Source: Achromobacter seleniivolatilans (GTDB lineage: Bacteria; Pseudomonadota; Gammaproteobacteria; Burkholderiales; Burkholderiaceae_B). Taken from it: DNA of 64,000 nucleotides. Of the stretch, positions 1 to 8,029 are shown piece after piece. The position numbers and the translations under genes were made by a program. Under the pieces are notes generated by a model, which searched no databases, was not told where the DNA came from, and worked only from the letters and a program-made list of their open reading frames with translations. Position 1 is the stretch's first letter. Each line of letters starts with the position of its first letter. Location of the stretch: contig NZ_CP132976.1 of assembly GCF_030864005.1 (NCBI RefSeq), positions 3,162,001-3,226,000 on the forward strand, given 5' to 3'.

Positions 1-13
1 CCAGCTGAATCAT
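1..13 (-). CDS. 5' end of an unidentified leftward gene, cut by the window edge
   Basis: Read on the minus strand, an ATG at position 13 opens a frame (Met-Ile-Gln-Leu) that runs off the left edge. A GGAG Shine-Dalgarno sequence lies six bases upstream. A Zur-like operator (34-48) sits about 20 bases upstream of the start, over the likely -10 region. Only four codons are visible, so the product cannot be named. The operator suggests a zinc-responsive gene, such as a zinc importer, a zinc-independent paralogue or a metallochaperone; this is inference. Confidence 0.45.
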
Positions 14-30
14 GGCTCGCTCCGAAATTG

Positions 31-51
31 AAATGTTATTACATAACAATA
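31..51 (-). promoter_or_regulatory. Candidate Zur (zinc uptake regulator) operator
   Basis: The core TGTTATTACATAACA (34-48) is a perfect 6-3-6 inverted repeat with the same half-sites and spacing as the enterobacterial Zur core TGTTATANTATAACA. Flanking A/T bases extend the similarity. It overlaps plausible -10 hexamers for the leftward gene starting at 13, so Zur-Zn binding would repress it. The sequence match is direct; the assignment to Zur is inference from the known motif. Confidence 0.55.
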
Positions 52-135
52 TCAGCACAAGCCGCAAGGCAAAAGATTTCTGCAAATAGGGAATGCCAGG
101 GCGGATGAAGCAGAAAAAGAACCGCAAAAGCCAAA

Positions 136-163
136 AGGGCCATTCACTTGCGTGAATGGCCCT
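136..163 (-). terminator. Rho-independent terminator of tRNA-Asn
   Basis: Two 12-base arms (136-147 and 152-163) pair perfectly around a four-base TTGC loop. On the minus strand the hairpin lies 11 bases beyond the 3' end of the tRNA-Asn gene and is followed by TTTTGGCTTTTG. Confidence 0.75.
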
Positions 164-174
164 GAAAACTTTTT

Positions 175-250
175 TGGCTCCCCGAGCTGGGCTCGAACCA
201 GCGACCTGCGGATTAACAGTCCGTCGCTCTACCGGCTGAGCTATCGGGGA
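175..250 (-). tRNA. tRNA-Asn (anticodon GTT)
   Basis: The 76-nt gene folds as a complete cloverleaf on the minus strand. The acceptor stem TCCCCGA/TCGGGGA is perfect, the D arm reads GCTCAGCCGGTAGAGC, the anticodon loop CTGTTAA carries GTT, and the T arm has GGTTCGAGCC. The 3' CCA is encoded (position 175 is its last base). A promoter lies just upstream and a hairpin terminator just downstream, so it is a single-gene transcription unit. Confidence 0.97.
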
Positions 251-265
251 ACTGCCAAGAACGTA

Positions 266-294
266 ATTATGAACGAAAATTTTCTGGGATGCAA
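266..294 (-). promoter_or_regulatory. Sigma-70 promoter for tRNA-Asn
   Basis: On the minus strand a -35 TTGCAT (289-294) and a -10 CATAAT (266-271) are separated by exactly 17 bases. Transcription would start near 258, just before the mature tRNA 5' end at 250. Spacing and position are as expected for a stable-RNA promoter. Confidence 0.65.
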
Positions 295-348
295 ATCACG
301 CTTTTTTTTGAATGTTTTGCACCTCTTGTTTCCCATCAGGAAAAAACT

Positions 349-358
349 CTGATATGAT
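349..358 (+). promoter_or_regulatory. Candidate extended -10 promoter for tRNA-Thr
   Basis: The sequence CTGATATGAT contains an extended -10 (TG, one base, TATGAT at 353-358). The -35 region is weak. Transcription would begin near 365 and run through tRNA-Thr at 472. The A/T-rich 251-471 interval between the two divergent tRNA genes shows no coding signal and probably serves only as promoter and leader. Confidence 0.4.
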
Positions 359-471
359 TTCGGTCTTTCCAGATCAGGCCCCATAAACAGGGCAGCGAAC
401 TGGAAGAAATCAAAGATGTTTTGCGTACAGAACGGCGGAGTAAAACCCCCAGGACGAAAGCAAATGGTCTT

Positions 472-547
472 GCCGGCATAGCTCAGTTGGTAGAGCAGCG
501 CATTCGTAATGCGAAGGTCGTAGGTTCGACTCCTATTGCCGGCACCA
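472..547 (+). tRNA. tRNA-Thr (anticodon CGT)
   Basis: The 76-nt gene has a perfect acceptor stem GCCGGCA/TGCCGGC, the D arm GCTCAGTTGGTAGAGC, the anticodon loop TTCGTAA with anticodon CGT, and the T arm GGTTCGACTCC. The 3' end ACCA is encoded. It reads ACG threonine codons. A hairpin terminator follows within 10 bases. Confidence 0.97.
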
Positions 548-553
548 AATTCC

Positions 554-582
554 AAAAAGCAGCCCTTTCGGGCTGCTTTTTT
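554..582 (+). terminator. Terminator after tRNA-Thr
   Basis: AAAAAGCAGCCC and GGGCTGCTTTTTT pair around a short TTTC loop, ending in a run of T. It separates the tRNA unit from the two-component operon that starts at 702. Confidence 0.85.
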
Positions 583-701
583 CATTTCCGCGCATTTTTC
601 CCCTCGCCCCCTCTTCAGCTTGGCTCCGCCGGCCCTATACAGGGAACTCCGGCCGCTCAGCATGCGTCCAACACCCTGGACCACCCCAAGGGAAGATCGC
701 C

Positions 702-1361
702 ATGCGCATCCTACTCGTCGAAGACGACGTCATGATCGGTGAAAGCGTATTGGACTGCCTGCGCGCGGAGCACTATGCCGTCGATTGGGTGAAGGACGGC
801 AACGCGGCGGAACTTGCGCTGCGCACCGACACGTATGACCTGATCTTGCTGGATCTGGGCCTGCCCAAACGCGACGGCCTGGCTTTGTTGCGCGATTTAC
901 GCACACGCAAAGACCGGACCCCGGTTCTGATTGCAACCGCGCGCGACGCCGTCAGCGACCGCATCGCCGGGCTGGACGCGGGCGCCGATGATTACATTGT
1001 CAAACCTTACGACGTAGACGAATTACTGGCGCGCATGCGGGCGCTGATTCGCCGTAGCGCGGGCCGTGCCGAACCGGTGTTTGAACATGACGGCATCACC
1101 ATAGACCCGCAATCGCATGCTGCAATGGTCGACGGCACGCCGGTTGCGCTGACGGCGCGTGAATGGGCCGTGCTGGAACCTTTGATCGCCCGCCCGGGCA
1201 TGATCTTTTCTCGCGCCCAGCTGGAAGAAAAACTCTATAGCTGGAAAGACAGCGTCAGCAGTAACGCGGTTGAGGTTTATATTCATGGCCTGCGCAAGAA
1301 ACTGGGTCAGGACCTGATTCAGAACGTCAGAGGCGTCGGCTATGTCATTCCCAAAACATGA
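702..1361 (+). CDS. OmpR-family response regulator (QseB/TctD-like)
   Basis: This 219-residue DNA-binding response regulator has an N-terminal receiver domain (about 1-115). The acidic pocket is E7-D8-D9, the phospho-acceptor is D51 in LILLDLGLP, and the KPY motif completes the site. A C-terminal winged helix (about 125-219) ends in the family-typical VRGVGYVI. An AGGGAAG ribosome site precedes the ATG. The stop overlaps the start of the kinase gene by four bases (ATGA), so the two are translationally coupled. The nearest named relatives by pattern are QseB, TctD and PmrA. A matching tandem box lies upstream of the protease gene that follows the kinase, so that protease is the likely target. 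Confidence 0.93.
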   Translation: MRILLVEDDVMIGESVLDCLRAEHYAVDWVKDGNAAELALRTDTYDLILLDLGLPKRDGLALLRDLRTRKDRTPVLIATARDAVSDRIAGLDAGADDYIVKPYDVDELLARMRALIRRSAGRAEPVFEHDGITIDPQSHAAMVDGTPVALTAREWAVLEPLIARPGMIFSRAQLEEKLYSWKDSVSSNAVEVYIHGLRKKLGQDLIQNVRGVGYVIPKT

Positions 1362-2698
1362 GCATCCGGCTTAGTTATTCACTGAGAGCCCGGCTGCTTT
1401 TCTTTCTGTTGGCCGCCATCGCGGTCGGCGCGCTGGTGCAAGGCGCAATTGCCTACCGCAGCACACTCGCGCAAGCCGACGATATTTTTGATTCGCTGTT
1501 GCAACGCACTGCCCTATCGCTCGGTACGGGCGACGGGCTGCTCAGCACCGGCCCGCGCCATGCCCTGGGGGCAGGTTCGCCGGTCGCAGACGACCTGATC
1601 ATCCAGATATGGACGCCCGACGGCGTACGCGTTTTCAATTCGCGTTCGCGACGGCCGCTGCCCGATCAGATCGTGCTTGGGTTTTCCGACGTGAAAATGG
1701 AAGGCATCACCTATCGCGTCTATTCGCTGGCGACGCCCTTTCAGGTCATCCAGGTCGCGCAAGACATGGACGTGCGTAAGAACATGGCCCGCGCCCTCGC
1801 CCTGCGCACCATCGCCCCCATTGCCGCGGCGGCGCCGCTGCTCATGCTGATCATCTGGTGCGTGGTCAGCTGGTCATTGCGGCCCGTCAAACGCGCGCGC
1901 GCCCAGGTGGCTGCGCGCCAACCCGAAGATCTTTCCCCCGTCAATGTGCAAGGCCTGCCCGACGAGATCCGCCCGCTGATCCAGGAGCTGAACCTGCTGC
2001 TGGAACGCATGCGCGGCGCATTTGCCCAACAAAAGCAATTCGTAGGCGATGCGGCGCATGAATTGCGGTCGCCGCTAGCCGCGCTGAGGCTGCAATTGCA
2101 GGCTTTGCAACGTGCAGGCGACGCTGATACCCGCCTGGTGGCCGAGCAGCGCCTCGCCGCCGGCATTGATCGCGCCACGCGCCTGGTTGAGCAACTCTTG
2201 TCCATGGCCCGCTACGAGGGCACGACAGAGCAAACCTCGTCGCAGCCCGTGGACCTGGCCGACGTCTTGAGGCAGGCACTTTCCGAGACGTTGCCGCAAG
2301 CCAATGCCAAGTCGATCACGATTGACATGGACGGCGCGCACGAAGCCTGGGTGCAGGGAAACCGCGACGCGCTCGTGCTGCTGGCCCGCAATCTGCTGGA
2401 TAACGCCATCAAGCACACGCCAGAAGGCAAACAGATTCGTCTGCGTCTGGAGCGGGGACCAGGCAAGGCGGTGTTCATGATCGACGACGAGGGGCCAGGT
2501 ATCCCGATCGCTGAACGCGAGCGCGTGTTCGACCGCTTTTACCGCGCCGAAGGCAACACCCAGCACGGCAGCGGACTGGGGCTGGCGATTGCCCGAGCCA
2601 TCGCGGACCGGCATGGCGCGACGATCACGCTGGAAGAGCCGCCCAGCCACCCAGGACTGCGCGCCCGGGTGGACTTCACCTTGGCACCATCCGCTTAA
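1358..2698 (+). CDS. Sensor histidine kinase (QseC/TctE-like)
   Basis: A 446-residue membrane kinase. TM1 (about 13-33) and TM2 (about 152-172) bracket a periplasmic sensor region of about 115 residues. The H-box DAAHELRSPL carries the phosphorylated His234. The ATPase domain shows the N box (NLLDNAIKHTPEG), G1 (DDEGPGIP), F box (FDRFYR) and G2 (GSGLGLAI). It should autophosphorylate and pass phosphate to the regulator encoded by the overlapping upstream gene. The sensed signal cannot be read from the sequence. Proximity to a periplasmic protease gene suggests envelope stress or cationic compounds (inference). Confidence 0.93.
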   Translation: MSIRLSYSLRARLLFFLLAAIAVGALVQGAIAYRSTLAQADDIFDSLLQRTALSLGTGDGLLSTGPRHALGAGSPVADDLIIQIWTPDGVRVFNSRSRRPLPDQIVLGFSDVKMEGITYRVYSLATPFQVIQVAQDMDVRKNMARALALRTIAPIAAAAPLLMLIIWCVVSWSLRPVKRARAQVAARQPEDLSPVNVQGLPDEIRPLIQELNLLLERMRGAFAQQKQFVGDAAHELRSPLAALRLQLQALQRAGDADTRLVAEQRLAAGIDRATRLVEQLLSMARYEGTTEQTSSQPVDLADVLRQALSETLPQANAKSITIDMDGAHEAWVQGNRDALVLLARNLLDNAIKHTPEGKQIRLRLERGPGKAVFMIDDEGPGIPIAERERVFDRFYRAEGNTQHGSGLGLAIARAIADRHGATITLEEPPSHPGLRARVDFTLAPSA

Positions 2699-2726
2699 AG
2701 CAAGTTCCAGGCATTCAATCTGAGCG

Positions 2727-2748
2727 CTTAAGTTTCACCTAAGTGTCA
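2727..2748 (+). promoter_or_regulatory. Tandem 11-bp repeat, candidate PmrA/QseB-type response-regulator box
   Basis: CTTAAGTTTCA (2727-2737) is followed directly by CCTAAGTGTCA (2738-2748), matching at 9 of 11 positions. Two CTTAAG-like half-sites in 11-bp phase are the signature of PmrA/QseB-type OmpR-family boxes. It lies between the kinase stop and the protease start, about 48 bases before the latter. This points to control of the protease gene by the two-component system just upstream. The repeat is direct observation; the regulator assignment is inference. Confidence 0.5.
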
Positions 2749-2795
2749 GGCCCGAAGATAGCGCCATGTCCTTAAACATGAACGCAGGAGCCGAC

Positions 2796-4238
2796 ATGAA
2801 GACCTCGCAACTCAAACCCTCGCGCCTGATGCTGGCGCTGCTGGCCGCTGGCGCCATTGGCGGCGCTGGCGCCTCCGCCATGATGGGCGGCGTGTCGGTG
2901 GCGGCCAACGCCCCGACCGCTGCCACCGCCCCCCAGGCGATCAGCACGGCAAGCCCCCCGAATTTTGTGCAGATCACGCGCGACTTCGGACCGGCTGTCG
3001 TCAACATCAGCGTCAGCGGCACCCGCAAGGTGTCGGCCGATGACGGCGATCCTTTCGCCCAATTCTTCGGGCAGATCCCGGGCTCCCGTGGCCGTGCGCC
3101 TGCGCGAGAAGTTCCAATGCGCGGCGAAGGCTCTGGCTTTATCGTCAGCAATGACGGCATCATCCTGACCAATGCCCACGTTGTGCAAGACGCCAAGGAA
3201 GTCACCGTCAAGATGACTGACCGCCGCGAATACAAAGCCAAGGTGCTGGGCGCTGACCCGCAGACTGACGTGGCTGTGCTCAAGATTGACGCCAAGAACC
3301 TGCCGGTGGTGAAGGTAGGGGACGTCAACCAGCTGCAAGTGGGTGAATGGGTACTGGCCATTGGCTCGCCCTACGGCCTGGAGAACACGGCGACCGCTGG
3401 CATCGTCAGCGCGAAGGGCCGCTCGCTGCCCGACGACACCTCGGTGCCCTTTATCCAGACCGACGTTGCCGTCAACCCTGGTAACTCGGGCGGCCCGCTG
3501 TTTAACGATCGCGGTGAAGTCGTGGGCATCAACTCCCAGATCTACAGCCGCACCGGCGGATTCCAGGGCCTGTCGTTCTCGATTCCCATCGACGTGGCCT
3601 ACAAGATCAAGGACCAGATTCTGGAACACGGCAAGGTGCAGCATGCGCGCCTGGGCGTAACGGTTCAAGAAGTGAATCAGGATCTGGCCAACTCGTTCAA
3701 GCTGGATTCGCCGTCGGGCGCCCTGGTGTCGAGTATTGAGAAAGGCAGCGCCGCCGAGAAGGCCGGTTTGCAACCCGGCGACGTGGTCCGTCAGATCAAC
3801 GGCAAGACGATTGTGTCTTCCGGCGACCTGGCATCGATGATCACGCTGGCCTCGCCCGGCGAGAAGATCAAGCTGGATGTCTGGCGTGCTGGCGCCCCCA
3901 AGGAACTGGTTGCCACATTAGGCGGCGTTCCCAAGGACAAGTCGCAAGCGTCGGCGGACGACCAGGACGTGCAACGCGGTCAGTTGGGTCTGGCGCTGCG
4001 TCCGCTGAGTCCGCAAGAGCAACAGGCATCGGGCACTGAAGGCCTGCTGATCGAACGCTCCGCGGGTCCGGCCGCCAAGGCAGGCATTGAGCCGGGCGAC
4101 GTACTGCTGTCCTTGAATGGCGTGCCCGTGCATAACGTCGGGCAGGTCAAGGAAGCACTGTCGAAAGCGGGCAAGACCGTTGCCCTGCTGGTGCAACGGG
4201 GCGAAGACAAGATCTTCGTGCCGGTGCAGATCGGCTAA
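2796..4238 (+). CDS. degP: Do-family periplasmic serine endoprotease (DegP/MucD type)
   Basis: A 480-residue envelope quality-control protease and chaperone. The N-terminus (1-37) is a signal peptide. The trypsin-like domain has His128 (TNAHVV), Asp158 (QTDVAVL) and Ser231 (GNSGGPLF). Two PDZ domains follow, at about 290-375 and 400-475. The start at 2796 is preferred because GCAGGAG lies five bases upstream; an ATG at 2766 in the same frame would add ten residues and lacks a ribosome site. Whether it functions as DegP, DegQ or MucD cannot be decided from sequence alone. It probably responds to the preceding two-component system through the 2727-2748 box. Confidence 0.93.
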   Translation: MKTSQLKPSRLMLALLAAGAIGGAGASAMMGGVSVAANAPTAATAPQAISTASPPNFVQITRDFGPAVVNISVSGTRKVSADDGDPFAQFFGQIPGSRGRAPAREVPMRGEGSGFIVSNDGIILTNAHVVQDAKEVTVKMTDRREYKAKVLGADPQTDVAVLKIDAKNLPVVKVGDVNQLQVGEWVLAIGSPYGLENTATAGIVSAKGRSLPDDTSVPFIQTDVAVNPGNSGGPLFNDRGEVVGINSQIYSRTGGFQGLSFSIPIDVAYKIKDQILEHGKVQHARLGVTVQEVNQDLANSFKLDSPSGALVSSIEKGSAAEKAGLQPGDVVRQINGKTIVSSGDLASMITLASPGEKIKLDVWRAGAPKELVATLGGVPKDKSQASADDQDVQRGQLGLALRPLSPQEQQASGTEGLLIERSAGPAAKAGIEPGDVLLSLNGVPVHNVGQVKEALSKAGKTVALLVQRGEDKIFVPVQIG

Positions 4239-4254
4239 ACCGATCCGCGCTGCT

Positions 4255-4899
4255 TTACTCCGCGTCGGGCTGCTTGCCCGGCGCGGCGTCCGCAAACGCC
4301 GGCAACGCCCGGCAAGCGGCATCAATGCGCACCACATTGGGCATGGCCGACAGATCGCACTCAAATCGCTGCGCATTGGCCACTTGCGGCACCAGGCACA
4401 GATCAGCCATGGTGGGCGTATCTCCGTGGCAGAATTGCCCGGTAGCGCTGGACCGCGCCAGTTGGGCTTCCAGCGCTTCCAGCCCCTGATGCACCCAATG
4501 TTGGTACCAGGCGTTTTTCGCAGCCTCGTCCACCCCCAACTGATGCTTCAGATACTTCAGCACGCGCAGATTGTTCAGCGGATGAGTATCGCAAGCAATA
4601 CCCAACGCCAGATCACGCACGCGGGCGCGGCCGATCGCATCCGCCGGCAGCAGCGGCGTCTCGGGATGCGTTTCTTCCAGGTATTCGATGATTGCCAATG
4701 ACTGGCCAATGACCGCATCGCCATCGATCAGCGTGGGCACCAGCGCCGTCGGATTCACCTTGCGATAGGCATCCGACAGCTGTTGGCCGCCATCCTTCAC
4801 CAGATGCACAGGCAGATATTCATACGGCAGGCCCTTCAGATTCAGGGCAATGCGCACCCGGTACGCGGCCGAACTGCGGAAGTAGCTGTACAACTGCAT
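4255..4899 (-). CDS. maiA: Maleylacetoacetate isomerase (zeta-class GST)
   Basis: A 214-residue glutathione transferase-fold enzyme converting maleylacetoacetate to fumarylacetoacetate in tyrosine/homogentisate breakdown. The N-terminal thioredoxin-fold domain begins MQLYSYFRSSAAYRVRIALN, with the zeta-class SSxxxRVRIAL motif and Ala where many members have Cys. The NPTALVP and IGQSLAIIEYLEE glutathione-binding segments follow. The start at 4899 has an AAGGAG ribosome site. It lies 43 bases after ispH on the same strand and converges with the protease gene with 16 bases between the stops. No other homogentisate-pathway gene is nearby. Confidence 0.88.
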   Translation of the reverse strand: MQLYSYFRSSAAYRVRIALNLKGLPYEYLPVHLVKDGGQQLSDAYRKVNPTALVPTLIDGDAVIGQSLAIIEYLEETHPETPLLPADAIGRARVRDLALGIACDTHPLNNLRVLKYLKHQLGVDEAAKNAWYQHWVHQGLEALEAQLARSSATGQFCHGDTPTMADLCLVPQVANAQRFECDLSAMPNVVRIDAACRALPAFADAAPGKQPDAE

Positions 4900-4942
4900 G
4901 AAGTCTCCTTGATATTGTTCTACGCGGCGCCTTGGCGCCTGC

Positions 4943-5920
4943 TTATTCCAGCGATTCCGTCTGGGCTGCCTTGCGGGACAGGCCCTTGGGCAACGGGAAT
5001 GCCACGTTTTCTTCCAGGCCCGGCATGGTGCGCACCGACACCGCGCCCAATTCCTTGACGCGCGCAATCACTTGTTGCACGAGGATCTCTGGGGCCGAAG
5101 CGCCGGCAGTGACGCCGATGCGCTTGCGATCCACCAGCCAGGCGGGATCAATGGAATGCGCGCCATCAATCAGGTAGGACGCAACCCCTTTGCGTTCGGC
5201 CACTTCGCGCAGCCGGTTCGAATTGGAACTGTTCGGGCTGCCGACGACCAGCACCAGATCGCAATCCGGCGCCAGCACCTTGACCGCGTCCTGACGGTTC
5301 TGCGTGGCGTAGCAGATATCACTTTTCTTGGGTTCGGCAATGCTGGGAAAGCGGGCCTTCAACGCCTGCGACACCGCCGCTGCGTCATCCACGGACAAGG
5401 TCGTCTGCGTCACGTAGGCCAGGTTGTCCGGGTTGGTCACCTGCAGACCCGCCACGTCTTCCACCGTTTCCACCAAATACATGCCGCCCTGGGCCTGACC
5501 CAGGGTGCCTTCGACTTCGGGATGCCCCTTGTGGCCGATCATGATGATCTCGCGGCCAGCCGCACGCATCCGGGCCACTTCGATGTGCACTTTCGTGACC
5601 AGCGGGCAGGTGGCGTCGAAAACTTGCAGGCCGCGCGATTCCGCTTCGGCACGCACCGCCTTGGACACGCCATGGGCCGAGAACACGACGATGGAACCCG
5701 TGGGCGCATCATCCAGTTCGTCGATGAAGATCGCGCCCTTTGCGCGCAAATCCTCCACCACATAACGGTTGTGGACGATCTCATGACGCACGTAGATCGG
5801 CGCGCCATGAAGTTCAAGCGCCCGTTCGACGATGTCGATGGCGCGGTCCACACCGGCACAGAAGCCGCGCGGTTGCGCGAGCAGGACTTCGGCGTCGGAG
5901 GCGGTCACGGCCTGGCTCAT
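4943..5920 (-). CDS. ispH: 4-hydroxy-3-methylbut-2-enyl diphosphate reductase (IspH/LytB)
   Basis: A 325-residue 4Fe-4S enzyme for the last step of the MEP isoprenoid pathway, producing IPP and DMAPP. The three cluster cysteines are visible in [23 protein letters not shown] and [11 protein letters not shown]. The SSNSNRL substrate motif is present. Length is typical. Its ATG shares one base with the stop of the upstream FKBP gene (TGATG), so the two are translationally coupled. The slpA-ispH pairing also occurs in Escherichia coli, which supports the assignment. Confidence 0.96.
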   Translation of the reverse strand: MSQAVTASDAEVLLAQPRGFCAGVDRAIDIVERALELHGAPIYVRHEIVHNRYVVEDLRAKGAIFIDELDDAPTGSIVVFSAHGVSKAVRAEAESRGLQVFDATCPLVTKVHIEVARMRAAGREIIMIGHKGHPEVEGTLGQAQGGMYLVETVEDVAGLQVTNPDNLAYVTQTTLSVDDAAAVSQALKARFPSIAEPKKSDICYATQNRQDAVKVLAPDCDLVLVVGSPNSSNSNRLREVAERKGVASYLIDGAHSIDPAWLVDRKRIGVTAGASAPEILVQQVIARVKELGAVSVRTMPGLEENVAFPLPKGLSRKAAQTESLE

Positions 5921-6396
5921 CAGAGAACTCCCAGCAGCGCCACATCCACGCGCAAGCTGATGCCCGCAAGCGGGTGGTTAAAGTCGAACAGCGCCGACTG
6001 ATCATTGATTTCTTTCAGGACGCCCGAATAGCGGCCGCCATTGGGCGCAGCAAATTCGACCATATCGCCCGGCTCAAACGTGGCATCGGCGCCCGCGTGC
6101 TCAGAGAGCATCGCGCGCGTCACGCGCTGGATGAGTTCGGGGTTGCGGTCGCCATAGGCGTCGGCCGGTTCCAGCGTGACGCTGAACTTCTCGCCTTCGG
6201 CGTGGCCCACCAGCGCTGCCTCCATGCCGGGCGCCCACTGGCCACTGCCCATTTGCAGCGTGCCGGGACGGCCGTCGAAGGTGTCGGCGAAGATGGAATC
6301 CTTGCCAGGGCCCGAAGCCAGGGTGATCCGGTAATGCAGCGTTAGGTAGGAATCCTGACGGACAAAAACGTTCACTTCGTTAGAGGCGATGCTCAA
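5920..6396 (-). CDS. slpA: FKBP-type peptidyl-prolyl isomerase, SlpA/SlyD-like
   Basis: About 158 residues with one FKBP fold interrupted by an IF flap. Recognisable parts are [35 protein letters not shown] (read as two adjacent segments), [14 protein letters not shown] and FDFNHPLAG. It catalyses prolyl cis-trans isomerisation and chaperones folding. No ATG opens the domain. A TTG at 6396 with GGTGG six bases upstream is chosen; a GTG at 6375 is the alternative and lacks a ribosome site. It lacks the His-rich metal tail of SlyD. It is divergent from radC and coupled to ispH. Confidence 0.85.
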   Translation of the reverse strand: MSIASNEVNVFVRQDSYLTLHYRITLASGPGKDSIFADTFDGRPGTLQMGSGQWAPGMEAALVGHAEGEKFSVTLEPADAYGDRNPELIQRVTRAMLSEHAGADATFEPGDMVEFAAPNGGRYSGVLKEINDQSALFDFNHPLAGISLRVDVALLGVL

Positions 6397-6445
6397 GATC
6401 TGCCACCGTATAGATATTGTGTAAACCTTGATTTTAGAGCTTCTT

Positions 6446-7123
6446 ATGAAATTGTCTGTCCGGCTGGCAAAACATGAGCGTCCCCGAGAGCGGCTACTGC
6501 GGCATGGGGCGGGCGCGCTCCAGGATGCAGAGCTGCTTGCCATCGCCCTGCGCACCGGTATTCCCGGGCTGAATGTGGTGGATCTTTGCAACGGTTTGCT
6601 GGATCGGTTTTCGGGTTTACGGGGCCTGCTGGGCGCCACACCCGAAGAACTGATGACCGTGTCCGGCCTGGGCGCGGCCAAAGCCTGCACGCTGGCGGCG
6701 CTACTGGAACTGGCACGCCGGGCAGTCGAGGAAGACCTGACGCGCACCGAAACGCTACAGCATCCGTCCCTGGTTAAACAATATTGCATGACCGCGCTGG
6801 GGCATCGCAAGATTGAGCACTGCATTGCGCTTTACCTGGACAACCAGTTGCGCCTGATCGCCACCGGTGAATTGGCCCGCGGAACGCTCGCGCAGGCTTC
6901 CGTCTACCCCCGGGAAGTCGTCCGCGAGGCGCTGCGCCACCATGCGGCCGCCCTGATCGTCGCGCACAACCACCCGTCGGGGCTGGCGGAACCCAGTGCC
7001 GCCGACCGCGGCTTTACACGGCAACTGAAGCAAGCGCTGGCGCTGGTCGACATCAAGCTGGTGGACCATGTGATCGTGGCGGGCGCAGCCGTGATCTCCA
7101 TGGCCGAAATGGGCAGCATGTAG
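6446..7123 (+). CDS. radC: RadC family JAMM-domain protein
   Basis: A 225-residue protein with a short helix-hairpin-helix-like N-terminus (LLRHGAGALQDAELLAIALRTG, in two parts) and a C-terminal JAB/MPN+ domain. The metal site HNHPSG and a downstream Asp are intact. The family was named for DNA repair in E. coli, but a direct repair role is disputed and the activity remains unproven. The ATG at 6446 is preferred because the family begins close to the RPRERLL motif; an upstream TTG at 6428 is possible. The gene is divergent from slpA with about 50 bases between starts. Confidence 0.9.
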   Translation: MKLSVRLAKHERPRERLLRHGAGALQDAELLAIALRTGIPGLNVVDLCNGLLDRFSGLRGLLGATPEELMTVSGLGAAKACTLAALLELARRAVEEDLTRTETLQHPSLVKQYCMTALGHRKIEHCIALYLDNQLRLIATGELARGTLAQASVYPREVVREALRHHAAALIVAHNHPSGLAEPSAADRGFTRQLKQALALVDIKLVDHVIVAGAAVISMAEMGSM

Positions 7124-7217
7124 CGGGTGCGCCCCGCTCCGGAATTCGTTAGACTACCAGCGCCTATTGCTTTAGGCTTTAACCTATTCCGGCATCACGC
7201 GACCCAATCCGCCCGAC

Positions 7218-7844
7218 ATGAAACGCTTGTGGGATATTTCCCCGCCCGTCTCCACGGCTTCGCCAGTTTTTCCCGGCGATACGCCGTACCGCCAGCAATG
7301 GAAGTGGTCGCTCACGCCCGGCTGTCCGGTCAATGTCAGCGAAATCACGCTGTCGCCGCACATCGGCGCCCATGCAGATGCGCCCCTGCACTACCAAAAT
7401 GGCGCTGCCGCCATCGGGGCGGTCTCGCTTGAACCGTTTTTGGGCCCCTGCCGCGTCATTCACGCCATTGATTGCGGCCCGTTGATCACCACCGATCATC
7501 TGGCCCATGCCGCCCTGAATCTTCCGCCCCGCGTGCTCGTGCGTACCGCCAAGCATGCGGCGCAAGAGTGGTGGACTGACGATTTCTCTGCATACGCGCC
7601 CCAAACCATCGAGTGGCTGGCTGAGCGCGGCGTTATGCTGATCGGGTTGGATACCGCCAGCATCGACCCCGCGTCCAGCAAGACCCTGGACAGCCACCAC
7701 ACGATCTTGCGGCACGACATGCGGGTACTGGAAAATCTGGTGCTTGATGATGTGCCGGAAGGCGATTACGAGTTGATCGCCCTGCCGTTGGCTTTGGTCC
7801 AGGCAGATGCCAGCCCGGTTCGCGCCATCTTGCGCGAACTGTAG
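7218..7844 (+). CDS. kynB: Kynurenine formamidase
   Basis: A 208-residue cyclase-superfamily metalloenzyme hydrolysing N-formylkynurenine to kynurenine. The metal-binding HIGAHADAPLHY motif near residues 52-63 and the FPGDTPY segment are diagnostic of KynB. It precedes kynA, which makes its substrate. In Burkholderia and Pseudomonas relatives, kynU (kynureninase) usually shares this operon, but here the space between kynB and kynA is too small for it. Confidence 0.92.
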   Translation: MKRLWDISPPVSTASPVFPGDTPYRQQWKWSLTPGCPVNVSEITLSPHIGAHADAPLHYQNGAAAIGAVSLEPFLGPCRVIHAIDCGPLITTDHLAHAALNLPPRVLVRTAKHAAQEWWTDDFSAYAPQTIEWLAERGVMLIGLDTASIDPASSKTLDSHHTILRHDMRVLENLVLDDVPEGDYELIALPLALVQADASPVRAILREL

Positions 7845-7906
7845 GCTGGTCCGCTGGCCTTGAGCGGCCGACTTCCCCGGCCGCTCGCTTTCGATGAAGC
7901 ACGACC

Positions 7907-8029
7907 ATGAGAACTCTTCTCGACCCTTGTGCGGCGCTCGCCCGCGCCCGCCGCAACGCGCCTGACTGGCGCGCACTGCCCGCATCCGCCCGGCGCGCCG
8001 CGCCCCCTTGCCAGGGAGGCCAAGCATGA
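7907..8029 (+). CDS. Small ORF overlapping kynA start, unknown
   Basis: A 40-codon frame beginning [16 protein letters not shown] ends in TGA that overlaps the kynA ATG as ATGA (8026-8029). That arrangement would couple its translation to kynA. The peptide is Arg/Ala/Pro-rich and resembles nothing recognised. No clear ribosome site precedes it. It could be a leader peptide, a remnant left by loss of kynU, or a chance frame in GC-rich DNA. Confidence 0.25.
   Translation: MRTLLDPCAALARARRNAPDWRALPASARRAAPPCQGGQA

Noticed and set aside
175..547. tRNA genes as integration sites for a genomic island
   Set aside because: No integrase gene, no duplicated tRNA 3' end and no composition break are visible next to either tRNA gene.
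2766..2795. Alternative ATG start ten codons upstream of the Do-type protease
   Set aside because: The downstream ATG has GCAGGAG at ideal spacing and opens a normal signal peptide; the upstream ATG lacks a ribosome site.
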